Source of the DNA: Datnioides undecimradiatus
Lineage: Eukaryota > Chordata > Actinopteri > Lobotiformes > Datnioididae
Direction: 5' to 3'
Assembly (NCBI GenBank): GCA_008933995.1
Contig: WARS01000014.1
Location: forward strand, 6,433,192-6,497,191
Length of the DNA stretch: 64,000 bases
Position numbers and translations under genes: made by a program. The notes under the pieces were generated by a model that was not told the DNA's origin, searched no databases, and was given only the letters and a program-made list of their open reading frames with translations. Below, one piece after another: positions 46,470 to 64,000 of the stretch (positions are counted from its first letter, which is position 1; every line of letters starts with the position of its first letter).

Positions 46470-47678
46470 TCAAAACAGACCAGTGGACCTCAGGGGTCAG
46501 ACCATTATCAAGCAGTCGCTGCCTCCCTTTGCTATACTTCAGACTAGAAGGCTGTCCCATTGATCTCTGCTCTAATCCATAGCTGTGACAGGTGATCGAT
46601 GAGGCAGGTCATCTCAATAACTGTGACCCTCGGGCCGGTCATCAAGCACAACAAAGCAGGCAGGTAGGAAACAGCCAGCTGAGGAAAAGCAAGGGCGCGG
46701 AGGACAGAGGAAAGCAAATCTCCTCTTTTATTCCGTGAAACTGTGTTTGCATGTGCGCGCATGTTTGGTTTTTCTCTAAACTCTGCTTTTACTCGTGCCG
46801 CTAGCCTCCCTGTTACATGCTCTTACAGCACATTGTTTATTGCACCGTGTTGCATCATACTCAGCCTACTGCCAGGCCCGAGTGTGTCCCAGTTGGGCAC
46901 AATGAGTGACTGCATATTGATCAGGTCCGTATGTGTGTGGGGGTGGGGGGCAAATGATTCCAGGTTGAAAGGTAGTTGTAAATATTTCATTAAAACAGGA
47001 AAAAAGCAGCCGTTTACGTCACTGTCACACCGCTTTTATGTGATCAGCAGCGTCGTCGGTGTCAGAAGAGGGAGATCTGAGAAACCTCCTGATTTAATGT
47101 GGTAAACCGTACGTCTAAACACAACGCAGCGCTTTAAGTCTCTCCGATTACAGTCACATATTCAATATGAGTAGCGCAATCCAAATATGCAAAATAACTC
47201 CTCATTAGCGTGATTAATGGAGGGCTGAGTAACTCCAATCTGTCCTTTTCGCTGGTAACAGACTTATCCATTAACCCTTTATTTGTTTTGTACAGCCACT
47301 AGCTTCTGACGGACAGATTACCTGCAAACAGCAAAAACACCAAGGGAGCAATATACATGCAGATTCTGGCAGGCAGCAACTGATTGATGGGCTTTCAGTT
47401 AGAGGGGGAGCAGCACACTAATGACCTGGTCAATCAAAAAAAAAAACAACAAACAAACACCCCAAACAAACAGGAAACAGGAAGGTGTGTGGCTGCTGTG
47501 CTGGATTAGGCTGGTTTAATAATGTTCCTTGTCAGAATAACTCTGATGAAGTGTAGCCGGCAACTCAAATGCAATAGAATAAAATGCTTAATAACGATTT
47601 GGAGCTGTTGTGACTCACATGCATGCACAAACATCCATGCCAACATGCACATTTGCACATAGATACACACAAACACAT

Positions 47679-47685
47679 GCGCGCG

Positions 47686-47741
<56 letters not shown>
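47679..47741. repeat. (GC)n(AC)n compound microsatellite
   Basis: About eight GC steps (47679-47694) run directly into about 24 AC steps. Such alternating purine-pyrimidine tracts are classical Z-DNA-forming sequence. Confidence 0.96.
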
Positions 47742-47743
<2 letters not shown>

Positions 47744-48078
47744 GTCCTCTGCTGGAGAAACCCTGTAACTCCCTCCACATTGATTTAGACACAGATGTGA
47801 CAAAGCGACCGTGTTAGCGTTTGACATCAGCTGGTGTGACTTCCTGCTTTGCAACCGCGTCCTCAGACATATCTCAGTTTCTACATTTTTCATTACTAAG
47901 TTTGGTACGTTTTATATGATCCTGGTAGAAGAGTGAATCACCAGGTGGTTGCTGACTCCGCTGACATTTTTGGGGAGAAAATACCTGAGCCAGTCAGGCA
48001 GCATGTTGTTGTCAGTTGCATGTCAGCATGAGCTGATTCACCAGGCAATGCTGGAAATGCTAAACCATTCTCAGGCCT

Positions 48079-48092
48079 GTTACCTCGGCAAC
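48079..48092. promoter_or_regulatory. RFX X-box-like palindrome
   Basis: GTTACC-TC-GGCAAC: perfect half-sites with a 2-base spacer, about 3.5 kb upstream of the gabra2 leader. Confidence 0.45.
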
Positions 48093-48533
48093 AAGCCATG
48101 CATGGCAGAAGAAAGATGTTGTGAGAGAAAAAAGATGAGGAGCCCGTCGAGGGGCTCTGACACTCTTAAAGTGATAGGTCGCCCTCAAATATCCTTTGTC
48201 AAACTGCGCCGGCGCTCTATGAGGCGAACACTCGGAGTGACAGAGTAACATTAAACCAGCTGATGCACAGCTGCCTGCCTGCAGAACTAACATTAAACAA
48301 TTATATCTCCCATTCATTTCACACTCTTCACAGTAAAGACTGTTGACTTACAGTGCCACAGCCTGAGGTGCTGCTGTGCTCCTTCTAATGTGAGCTCAGC
48401 CCAACATTTCAAGTAAAATATGTATCAGATCCTGAAAAAACAGCCAAGGCAGTTTATACATTAATTAATCAGTCTGATGGATTCAAACTTTTCAGATTTC
48501 ACAGATCTTATTAGACCGAAGACATTGAATTCT

Positions 48534-48534
48534 G

Positions 48535-48569
<35 letters not shown>

Positions 48570-48572
48570 AAA
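48534..48572. repeat. (GAAA)n microsatellite
   Basis: About nine GAAA units, strongly purine-biased on the plus strand. Confidence 0.95.
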
Positions 48573-50011
48573 GAACAGGAAATAGAAATTCAAAATAAAC
48601 TTTTGTACATTTGTTTGAAATCCAGCCTTGACAAACTACTACTACTACTTACTCTTGTAGAGATGACCCCAGACAACTTAAAGATCACATCGCTTTCCAT
48701 AAATAACTTCATAAATGTCCTGCTAATCTTCTTGTGAGAACAGCCCCAACATGTGAATATGTCTTTTGTGGCGTGTGACTGATTAAAGTACAGCGTGGCG
48801 AGCGTGCAAAGTCACAGCCACTGTGAAACAGCAGAGCACACAAAAACACACCACGCGGACAAACTGCGGGGATTTAAAGGCCCGAGCGCAGTCGAACGTT
48901 TGATTGACGGGTGCAGAGCAGAAACACCTCTGAGCCCTGAGCACCACAGATGGAGACAAATCAAAGTTCACATAGAGTTCATGCTATCGGTTGCCAGGTG
49001 ATCTCACTGTTACAAAATGCCAAAAGCTCCATCTCTGCGTCCTATTTTTTGCCTCCTCTTGTATCTTATATAACCCAATAGATGAATCACAGGCACATTT
49101 AGCTTATGAAAATTAAAAGGTCACTTTCATGACCTTGCCAATGCTATTTATGTCGCAGGAGTTTTCCGCACTCACTGTTGCTAATTTCCCCTCAGGTTAC
49201 CAAGGAAACTAAAGCGAGTGCAATTCCACTGTCCTCCGTGTTTTGCTGGTCATATTGCGTCTGCCATCTTCAGCTCCACACTTTCTCGACAATAATTCCC
49301 TTTTTATCCACGGCTAAATTTAACTGCCGAGCCAGTGTACAAACAGCAGAGGGTGAAACCGTGGGCGCTCACACCTGGTCTCTACAGCACGCCGTCACGT
49401 ACGCGCCGAGAATGACAGAGATGTTTTGTAGATTCTGGACCTGTAGAGGGGTTTCATATTAAATCATCATATTCAATTACTGAAATGGTGCAAAGATGAT
49501 AAAGCAGAATTGTTTGGCTTGAATATATACCTGCACTTTGCCAACGCACACATGCAGCGGTTTGGGTCACGGTGCTTGTTTTATCACTCACTCTGGAGAA
49601 AGAGAATGACAGGACCAGCTAAGATACAGTGAGGGAAAAGCCTGAAAACCTTACACATGGCAGTTATTGAAAACAGGCTTATTCAAGTATATGACAACAA
49701 AGAGAAAGAGTATAATGTTTCTACTATGCAATACCCTTCTTTCAAACATATTTGTCACTGTTAATTTAATGAAAACATATCCAACCGGTCAATGCATAAG
49801 TTTAAAAGCTGAGATGGGAACAGATTTGTGATCAACACCTCAGTGATAATAATTCAGGAGTGCACTGGTGGACTTGGATTAATGACCTCAGCGTTTCAGC
49901 GCTGACGGTGACAAAACAGCATGACAGCAACTCACGGTTCTGCTGCTCCGGTGACTCCGTCAGCGCACAGGTGTGCTGGATGTTTCCCGTTGGTGCTCCG
50001 CATCCAGTAGG

Positions 50012-50025
50012 CCACTAGATGGCAC
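50012..50025 (+). promoter_or_regulatory. candidate CTCF-binding core
   Basis: CCACTAGATGGCAC, a good match to the CTCF core, on the plus strand in the gabra2-gabra4 spacer. Confidence 0.5.
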
Positions 50026-51370
50026 AGACAGTTTAACAGACGCTCAGAATGTCCTGTTCACTGCTAAATCGGCGAGCACAGGAAGATAGCTGGATAAATA
50101 AATAAATTCTAAATGTACATTAGATTTCATTTTGTAACTTCTAACGCGAGTCTATGTCAGAAAATATTAATTAAAGCAGCATTAAAGCAGCTTTTTGGAG
50201 ACATCAAAACAAGCTGAAAACAGAAAACGTATTATTGCAGTCCCTATAGTGGGATCTATAGTTAATATTACCATATGTCAAAATAAAGATATGAAAAACC
50301 TGTTTTTCACACAAGATCTGTATTAGCAATGTTAGCTGCTTGTGAATTCATTTTAAACATGAGTTTTAGATTGTATCTCAGACTCGAGCTCAATGCCGCC
50401 TTTCATGTCAATGCTGACACCACCTGAGTCGGGCAATCAGTCTGTAAAAATGTATTTCCTGCCTCGGTCAACATCTGCACTTGTTCTTCCCTGTGCAAGC
50501 TTATCAGATTAGCCCTCTATCTAGCCCGCATGCTTTTAGCTAAATGCAGCAAGCAGCTTATCTGACGGTAGTTCTTGGCGAGCAAACGGGTTAATGTAAT
50601 CACTGAACGTATCATGACATGGAGCTTCCAGCGGTCTCAGTAATGTTGCCGCACATTTACCGACATCATGGGAAGTTTTGCATTGGGATACTTTTGAATG
50701 CAGCAGACTGGAGGGTTGCATGGTGGCTAATAACTGCTGTATTTCAGTCAGGCTAATTAATCATTATTACCCGACACAGCAGGTTCTCTCTACAACATGG
50801 AGCATTCGAGTGTCTTTCACTCACAGTTTTGGTTTTAAGGACGAGGCCACAGGCGTGATGTCAGCATGCACGGATGGAGACTTGACTGTAGTAAAGGATT
50901 TAAGCATGACTTGTCAAGTCAAGGAGTATCCCTTAGGATCAGTGGTTAGTTTAGTTTTCCAGTTGCAACATTCAATGAGATTTGGACAGTAACACATCTG
51001 CTTCACGTTACAGGCATTAATAATAATGCATACATCCTGAAATGGCAAAAGTTTGCAAAAGTTCAAACTTCGAACTCACCCCACAGAGCCGTGTGCGTAT
51101 GAAGTTGTTTTCTTACAATATATCATGTTATTCTGAGTCCCTGAAACCTCTTTGGTTCTCACAGTAACAAGATAAATTGTTACCTGTTGCACACAAGAAA
51201 ACAATCTTTGTTATCCAGAGGTAACAAACGAGTTAACTTGGGATATCTAGATAAAAAAAACATGATCGCAAGCTCAGCAGTTTATGTTTCTGTATATATG
51301 TAATGTTAGCAGTGATGCAACGGTCTGAGTTGATGATACAGGATACACATTTGTGATTAGAGCTTGTTCT

Positions 51371-51385
51371 GCCGCCCTCAAGTGG
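51371..51385 (-). promoter_or_regulatory. candidate CTCF-binding core
   Basis: The minus strand reads CCACTTGAGGGCGGC, a strong CTCF-core match facing the site at 50012. Confidence 0.5.
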
Positions 51386-53070
51386 CCAAAAAATCAATTA
51401 GTACCGCTTTAAAGGAGAAACGGTTGCTGTTTGTGAATGCCTTGCAGTATAACTCAGGACCATACACACGCGGCCCACGTCTCCTGCTTGCATCATGCAG
51501 AACATTTGTTAGCGAATAAAGTTGCAGCATGGAACAGGGATTTGTCTAACATGTTTAATCGTGTTTCTTCAAAACAGTGCATTGGATAAGGACTAATAAA
51601 TGAAACATTAGTTCAAAAAATATTTTTATCAGCGTATCGACTGCAACAACTTGAGAGGATGACAAACAGTTCAAGTTGAAATAATGTACAGTTAGTACCA
51701 TATGTTGTCGTCTCACCTTAGATAAAGTCAACGTGGCATCAATACTAAGAACACAACACACAACCGTCGTCTTCACGAGTCCGTCTCACGCAGGCGACGT
51801 TGCACCTGCAAATCGGTGCATTCAAAGTTCTGCACTTTCATAAAAATATTAGTACAACTCGAGGGTCTGTTAGTGTTTGATTATGAGTTGAATTAATTAA
51901 AGTGTTTCGCTTAAATTCTTACATAGTGGAAAAGCATTGGTAATGAGTCCTTTGGTGCAGCTTTAGTTCATGTAAGGAAGCCGTTTAAAGGTTGTGTACA
52001 TACTGTATGTCGTGTTCTATGCTTTTGTTTACATTATTGCTGTCTTTGTGTGGCTTATCTAGAACTCTAAATATTGCTTTAATTGGTGCTCCTACTATTG
52101 AGTAATTACCGTTTAGGGTTTCATCAAGGTCACAGACACTTGAAATCCTTGTTCCACATCAACGGTGCGAACACACACCTGCAGAAGACAGAACTTTTCC
52201 ATAAACTTACAGTTTATGTGTGCAAATGCCGTGACACAACTGAGGATGGGAATCATCATCCTTCTTCACGGAGATGATCAGAAACCCCCAGAATGACTTG
52301 CACTTGGGCTGGAAAGTATATTACAAATTAGAACGTATTATCCTATTAACTACCAGGGGCTTACTCGTTAATTATCTTGGCCCTTGGCAGTCCAAAAGTG
52401 GGTTAAGTGAGGTCTCTTCCATTCAGATGCACGCCCTGCATGAAAAGGTGTCAAAAAGAATCCTGTTATTTGTAGAAAATGCCTCCAGATCTTTTTACAT
52501 GACACGTACAGTATTAACAACAACCGTAGCATTAGTGTAAATACGAGTCAACAAGGCTGGCTCTTTCATCGTACAGCAAAATGTAGAAACATAATAAACC
52601 CCAACATGTCTGTGGACGCTGAACAGGAGACACCCCCGGCAGTTCTTCTGGACGCTCGAGGAAAAGGTTCAGGGATCAGTGTCCTCTAGCTCTCCCAAAA
52701 CAACAAAAATACAAATGTTTATTTGATTCGTATGAAGATGGCCAAATTGTCTGAGGTTGCGTTGACGTCAGGAGACCCCAGATGCTCACCCTAAATCTGT
52801 GACCCCCCCCCCAACATGCAACATTTAGGCTGGAAGGCCCTCAAGACAGATGGGTGATACAACAATAATATGGAGGGTAGACGTAATCTCTTGAGTGGCT
52901 CGTGAAATGATGCCAATCTCTATGATTCCATGATTCCAGACCGCACTCCTTAGCACAATGTCATCCATAGATCTGTTACTGAAATCTGAAATCAGTCATT
53001 AAAATCAGCGCGAATGTGTTTGAGCCTGTCCAGCTGAGGCCCATCTGATCATGAGAAACCACAGCATGCT

Positions 53071-53084
53071 GCTCCCTCTAGTGG
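53071..53084 (-). promoter_or_regulatory. candidate CTCF-binding core
   Basis: The minus strand reads CCACTAGAGGGAGC, a frequent vertebrate CTCF core. The identical 14-mer occurs on the plus strand at 54240. Confidence 0.5.
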
Positions 53085-54239
53085 TTCGTCTCCAATAACA
53101 TGTTAAATATTAAATGCTTTCTGCATTTACGCTGCGTGTATCAACCAACACGCATGTGAATCTGTTCTGAAATCATTCACATCACATCACCAGGCAATCA
53201 GCGTCCTCAGCCTCTTTCTCCTCAACTAAACTGAATTATTTTGACCATTTATTGACTCATTTAAGAAAGAAACATTTCATGAATTTGATGTAATATAACA
53301 CATTTCTTGTTTTGGACAGTGACTGGCTCAACAGACTTAAAGTAGCCTCAAAAAGCAAGAGGTGCCTTTAAGTTTCACTCCCTGCAGGCTGAGACACTCA
53401 TGGTCGTCATGCTTGTGCTTGGAAACTGTAGTCCAAAAATACTGGAAATATTGCAAAACATAACACATGATGTCTCTCTGTTCATATTTTCTGGAAGTCT
53501 ACTTGATGGGCAGGAGAGTTTGTAGGCCTTTAAACATGTATTATATCACTGCTTGATGTTACTCACTGTATTTGATATCAGGCTGTTTAAAATGCTCTTT
53601 TCCCGCTGTATATAAAAATACACAGGCTTCAAAGTCACACTCCTCTGAGGATGAGGAGTTACTGTATGTTTTCTAAAAACCAGGTGAGTCAGATCACCCT
53701 TGCATTCAGTACATTAAATCCCACATGGTGATAATATACAGGAGGCTTTGCTTCGTCAGCGGGAAACAGGAGAATTCAAACAGCTCAGCAGCAAGTTACA
53801 AAAAGTACAAATGTCATCTTCGTGGTCTGTTTTTAAATTCTCAACACACTTTTAGTTGAGGTGTGAAGTAAATGGGGTCAGTGGCTAAAGGCAATAAGAC
53901 GCCTCTGATTCTCTGTTTCATTGTTCTAATTCAGCGGTTTTTCAATAGCCTCAATCGTGTGAAATGCAGTTCAAAAAGGGAGATGTCCTGAGCCTGTTGT
54001 GGTGTTTTTACCTCAGTACCTCAGAGCCTGTTATAATCAACACTTCTGGTATCCAGTCAGCCATACAAGAAAAGCAGATGGCAAATGAAACTCTCATCAT
54101 CGTGTTAATTAAGATACCTGAACGGCAACAAGCAGGGAAACTTGCTCTATTGGGGCATCCGACTCCTGCCTGTTCAGAACAAATACAACAGCACGTCCTC
54201 AAAAAGGATTGTGTTCAAAATAAAAAGGGGTCATTTGAG

Positions 54240-54253
54240 CCACTAGAGGGAGC
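54240..54253 (+). promoter_or_regulatory. candidate CTCF-binding core
   Basis: CCACTAGAGGGAGC on the plus strand, the same 14-mer as at 53071 in opposite orientation. Confidence 0.5.
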
Positions 54254-55639
54254 GTTGTGCCATGATTTACTTCAAAAGTGCTCTAAAACTACAACGAATG
54301 CCCCATTTTACCCAGCCATCTGCACTTTCTAGCGTTTGAGAGAAAAGAAAAGCTATTTTGATGCCGCTGAACTATTTAAACAGCTGAAATGACAATGATT
54401 AATTCGGAGCTTGATCTCGAGATGTGGTTGAACTTTCCACAGACCTGCACCGTGTCAGCTTTCAAAATGGCAGAGTGAGCGTGCGGAGCATCTGTAACAA
54501 TCTGTCTGTCATCTAGAACAGCATGTTTGTTTAAAAAAAAAAAAAAACAACAACACCAAACCCCAGAAAACCTACAACCTGGCATTGGCAGCTCCATCAA
54601 TCATGCACACATTTAAAGCAGCGGAATCACTCCCCATAAACACTGAGCATCAATCTGTTGTTGACAGGGTCCTCATTAGTACACGGATGTTCTGCGTTTT
54701 TATGATGAGGTATTTTTTTGTAAACTGCGGCGAGAGACACAGAGAGGGAGAGAGCGAGGGAGAGAGAGTGGGGCCAACAGGGAGGTAATAACGGCAAAAT
54801 CAATTTCACACATGACTGCGTTTAGGAGAGGTGAGTGGCGGCGGGCATCTTGATCTGTCCATCAGCCTGCCTGTTTCTCGCCGACGTGGCAGCATCATAA
54901 CTCCTGTTAGACTAACCGATCGACGAGGGCCAACAACCACGGCTACATGGATGATATGGCTATTAGAGCAAGAAACTAAGCACCCACTACATCATGAACC
55001 CCCCACACGCACCGTATCCATATGACATCTCTGTCTGCAGAGGTGTACAGTGGAGCCGAGCTCATCCACCGACTGTTTAACCTTCAACTTCACTGAATAC
55101 CAGAGGGATAAAATTAGGCCATGAGGAAACAGGTTCTATTTGTCAAGCACGATTTTTGCGATTCCTTTCTCAAAGTGAATGAAGAATGATATCTGGTACG
55201 CAAAACTTATATGTTAAATACATCTGAGGTGTCACAGAGGCCAATTATTTACAAAAAAATGCCTTTTTGTGACGTTTTTAAGTCAGAAGTCTTTGTCGGG
55301 AATAAGAACTCAATGACAATAAAGCCCCTACTAGAGTAAAAAGACACAGCCGAGAGGACAATTTTCTGACGTCACGCTGTGCGATATTTAGGTAACGACG
55401 TCCTTCACACTCTCAAATATTCAAATATCAGCAGAATATCTTTCAGTTACGATCAGGTCCCGATCACACAGGAGGCTGGTTTTTAGATATGGTTTGCGGG
55501 TTTTCTGGGTTATTTTTACATCCACAGAGGATAAAACTAAAGGCATTGGGTCGATAAAAAAGTATGAATCAGAGCAGAAATGTCGTCTTTTGTGTCCACA
55601 GCGATCCAAACAAAGTTTAAGAAATGAAACGTTACTCAC

Positions 55640-55905
55640 TTTCTTGCAGAGAGTTAGATGAGGAGATCAGAATCGCTCTTATGTTTGCACACTGCATATG
55701 AAACTACAGCTAAGCTAAGTTAGCTTAGCATAGCATAAAAACTGGAAACGGGGGGGTGCCAGCTAGCCTGCTAACTAACCTTCTGGAGTCAAATAAGTTC
55801 ATTACTGACATTTAAATGGGCGAGTACGCCCTTGTTACTTTTGGACAGATTTTCAGTCTTTGTGCTAAGCTAAGCTAACTGACTCCTGACTGTAGCATTA
55901 CATTT
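55640..55905 (+). repeat. fish interspersed repeat (TAGCTTAGC family)
   Basis: Landmarks in order: TTGCAGAGAGTTAGATGAGG, CATATGAAACTACAGC, GTTAGCTTAGCATAGCATAAA, AACTGGAAACGGGG, CCAGCTAGCCTG, then GTGCTAAGCTAAGCTAAC. This is the best copy here of a non-coding repeat seen many times in percomorph genomes. Mobilisation source unknown. Confidence 0.65.
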
Positions 55906-57541
55906 TGGAACAAAGAACAAGAACAAGAAAGCAAAAATCACGTATGTCCCCAATTGCTGAACTATTTCTTTAGCAGTGATCTAAACAGCAGGAGCAGCAC
56001 TGTGAGTGTGCTGCAGACATTTATTAGGATTTGTTTCTCCTGCTAATGTAGTGCAGCCACAGTAAATCCAATTGCCCTGACTCTAGCTGGCACAATTAAC
56101 AGCAGCTGAAGAATGACTGACAGCTGCACATCAACTAATTCTGCCGGAGAAATCAAACTAGCCGGGCTGTTCCGCTTTAGGATTTGACAAACAACCGCTC
56201 CTTCGCTCAAGCTTTAGAATAGGCCTGGTGTGATACGACTGCTTTGTCTCAGCTCCACAAACCCCATCCGGTAACATATGATAGAGTTCCCAGGTTTCAA
56301 CAACACAAAAGACTGTGAAATAGTAGAATATGTGACAGAACTAAATTGGCGTAGAAACACCTAAAGCAGGTTAATTTTCAGACTCTTAGACGCAATTTAA
56401 GGAGGTGCATGACACCAGTCAGCTCCTAAGTGTCTCCCTGGAGCAGTTGTTGGACAATTGAGTCACATTCTTTCATTGTACAGGCCCACAATGTCCCTAA
56501 ACCAACGACCAACTCGCTATTTTCTACTGACGAATGGCTTTACTTTCTGTTCATGCAATGACTGTATTTTAATCACTTGCACAATCTTTGTCTACTTGGC
56601 AACCCATTATGGCAGGAAAGAAGCTTAAATCCTACTGTTACATGAATTAATAACTTGTCCATACTACTGTCTGCCTGACTGATCCCCAAATTTCATCTCC
56701 AGTATTTCCAGATTAGTAAATCCATCTTGTATAGGAAAGATGCTTTGCAAGTTGGTTCTGTACAAGAGAGGATTTCAGGGCTGATCAGTTCCCGGCCAAA
56801 GCTCCCCTCAGTTTGAGGACTTTCATTCCGACCAAAACCTTTTCATATTTCATTTTAGTTTAGACGTCATTTGGACAGGATTCAAGAACTGTAGTTTTTC
56901 AAGCTGAAGCGAATGTCCCCAGAAACCAGATTCTTACAAACAATTCAACTTTGCATCATCTATCCTGCTGGCACCAAAGCAACAAGTCTTTATATTCAAA
57001 TTGTACACTGTAATCATTAAATATAAATCCATTTATCCTAATAAATGTATATATTTACACAGCGTTGGTGCAGTTAATTCCTGGACGGTGGCACACACAT
57101 CCAAACATCTTGCCAGGTGCAGGGTACAAAAATAGGAAAAATGAAAAAGAAAAAACAAACCTCCCATGCTTTATCTCGACTGCAGGCCAGAAGGGATGGA
57201 GAGGCAGTCGAAGCCAGTGAAGACCTTTACAGTCAGACGTAGCACTCTATAAAGAGGACAGTAGCATATTCCAGTGTGCAGGTGTTCTTTCTTCTGTTGA
57301 GTCAGATATTTCTAATTTGGTTGATTTGTTCCCATGCTTGCTGTTCGAGGACCTTAGGAAGAAAAATACACGTATTGTGAGTGTGTTCTCCAGGATATGG
57401 AAGTGCTTGGCGAGCACTTTTTTGTTTATCTGTCTGGCAAGAACGATAGTCTCCTCTTATTGTTTGCACACTCCCATAATCCTTATTTGCTTCCCATCTG
57501 TTAAAAGAGATGAGTCTTTACTCTTGGTGCCAGATCAAAGT

Positions 57542-64000
<6,459 letters not shown>

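Larger units (their letters stand above)
44641..57541. other. gabra2-gabra4 intergenic spacer
   Basis: About 12.9 kb between the gabra2 leader and the gabra4 stop. It includes the gabra2 promoter and the gabra4 3' UTR (limits unknown). I find no cox7b2-like frame. Longer open frames (45154-45567, 53964-54332, both plus) have no recognisable domain. It contains five microsatellites, four CTCF-like cores, one X-box palindrome and one interspersed repeat, listed separately. Confidence 0.5.

Noticed and set aside
49196..49209. GTTACCAAGGAAAC as another X-box
   Set aside because: The right half-site lacks the GGCAAC core, so I left it out of the X-box set.
53964..54332. 122-codon plus-strand frame in the gabra2-gabra4 spacer
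   Set aside because: No domain, no splice context, ordinary AT-rich composition; it also overlaps a CTCF-like motif. Probably a chance frame.

Overview
This is vertebrate nuclear DNA, almost certainly from a ray-finned (teleost, probably percomorph-type) fish. The evidence is compact multi-exon genes with GT-AG introns, proteins close to their mammalian orthologues, AT-rich spacers, long CA/GT microsatellites, and degenerate interspersed repeats of types common in spiny-rayed fish genomes. There are no prokaryotic operons, CRISPR arrays or rRNA genes, and I recognised no tRNA gene. All four recognisable genes lie on the minus strand, so transcription runs from high to low coordinates.

Layout. 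(1) 2107-2580: first two coding exons of pigg (GPI ethanolamine phosphate transferase 2); the rest lies beyond base 1. (2) 5681-13461: complete guf1, the mitochondrial LepA/EF4-type ribosome GTPase; 17 coding exons join in frame to 675 codons plus stop. (3) 19095-43757: complete coding region of gabra2 (GABA-A receptor alpha-2); nine coding exons give 455 residues, with a candidate non-coding first exon ending at 44255. (4) 57542-61015: last two coding exons of gabra4 (alpha-4); its upstream exons lie beyond 64000. I placed exons by translating by hand, checking splice sites and reading phase at each junction, and comparing with remembered family sequences; no alignment was run.

Functional picture. 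gabra2 and gabra4 are the remnant of the vertebrate GABA-A receptor cluster (human 4p12: GABRG1-GABRA2-COX7B2-GABRA4-GABRB1), and guf1 is its usual neighbour. I see no gabrg1, gnpda2 or cox7b2 in the intervals where human order would place them, and pigg sits directly beside guf1, unlike human. pigg acts in ER GPI-anchor synthesis, guf1 in mitochondrial translation, and the gabra genes encode chloride-channel subunits of inhibitory synapses, so the neighbourhood is historical rather than an operon.

Non-coding highlights: four CTCF-core-like motifs within 4.3 kb of the gabra2-gabra4 spacer; several near-perfect RFX X-box palindromes; an overlapping out-of-frame upstream ORF predicted in the gabra2 leader; and an unexplained splice-acceptor-preceded open frame downstream of gabra2. 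I found nothing that qualifies as a wholly new biological system.
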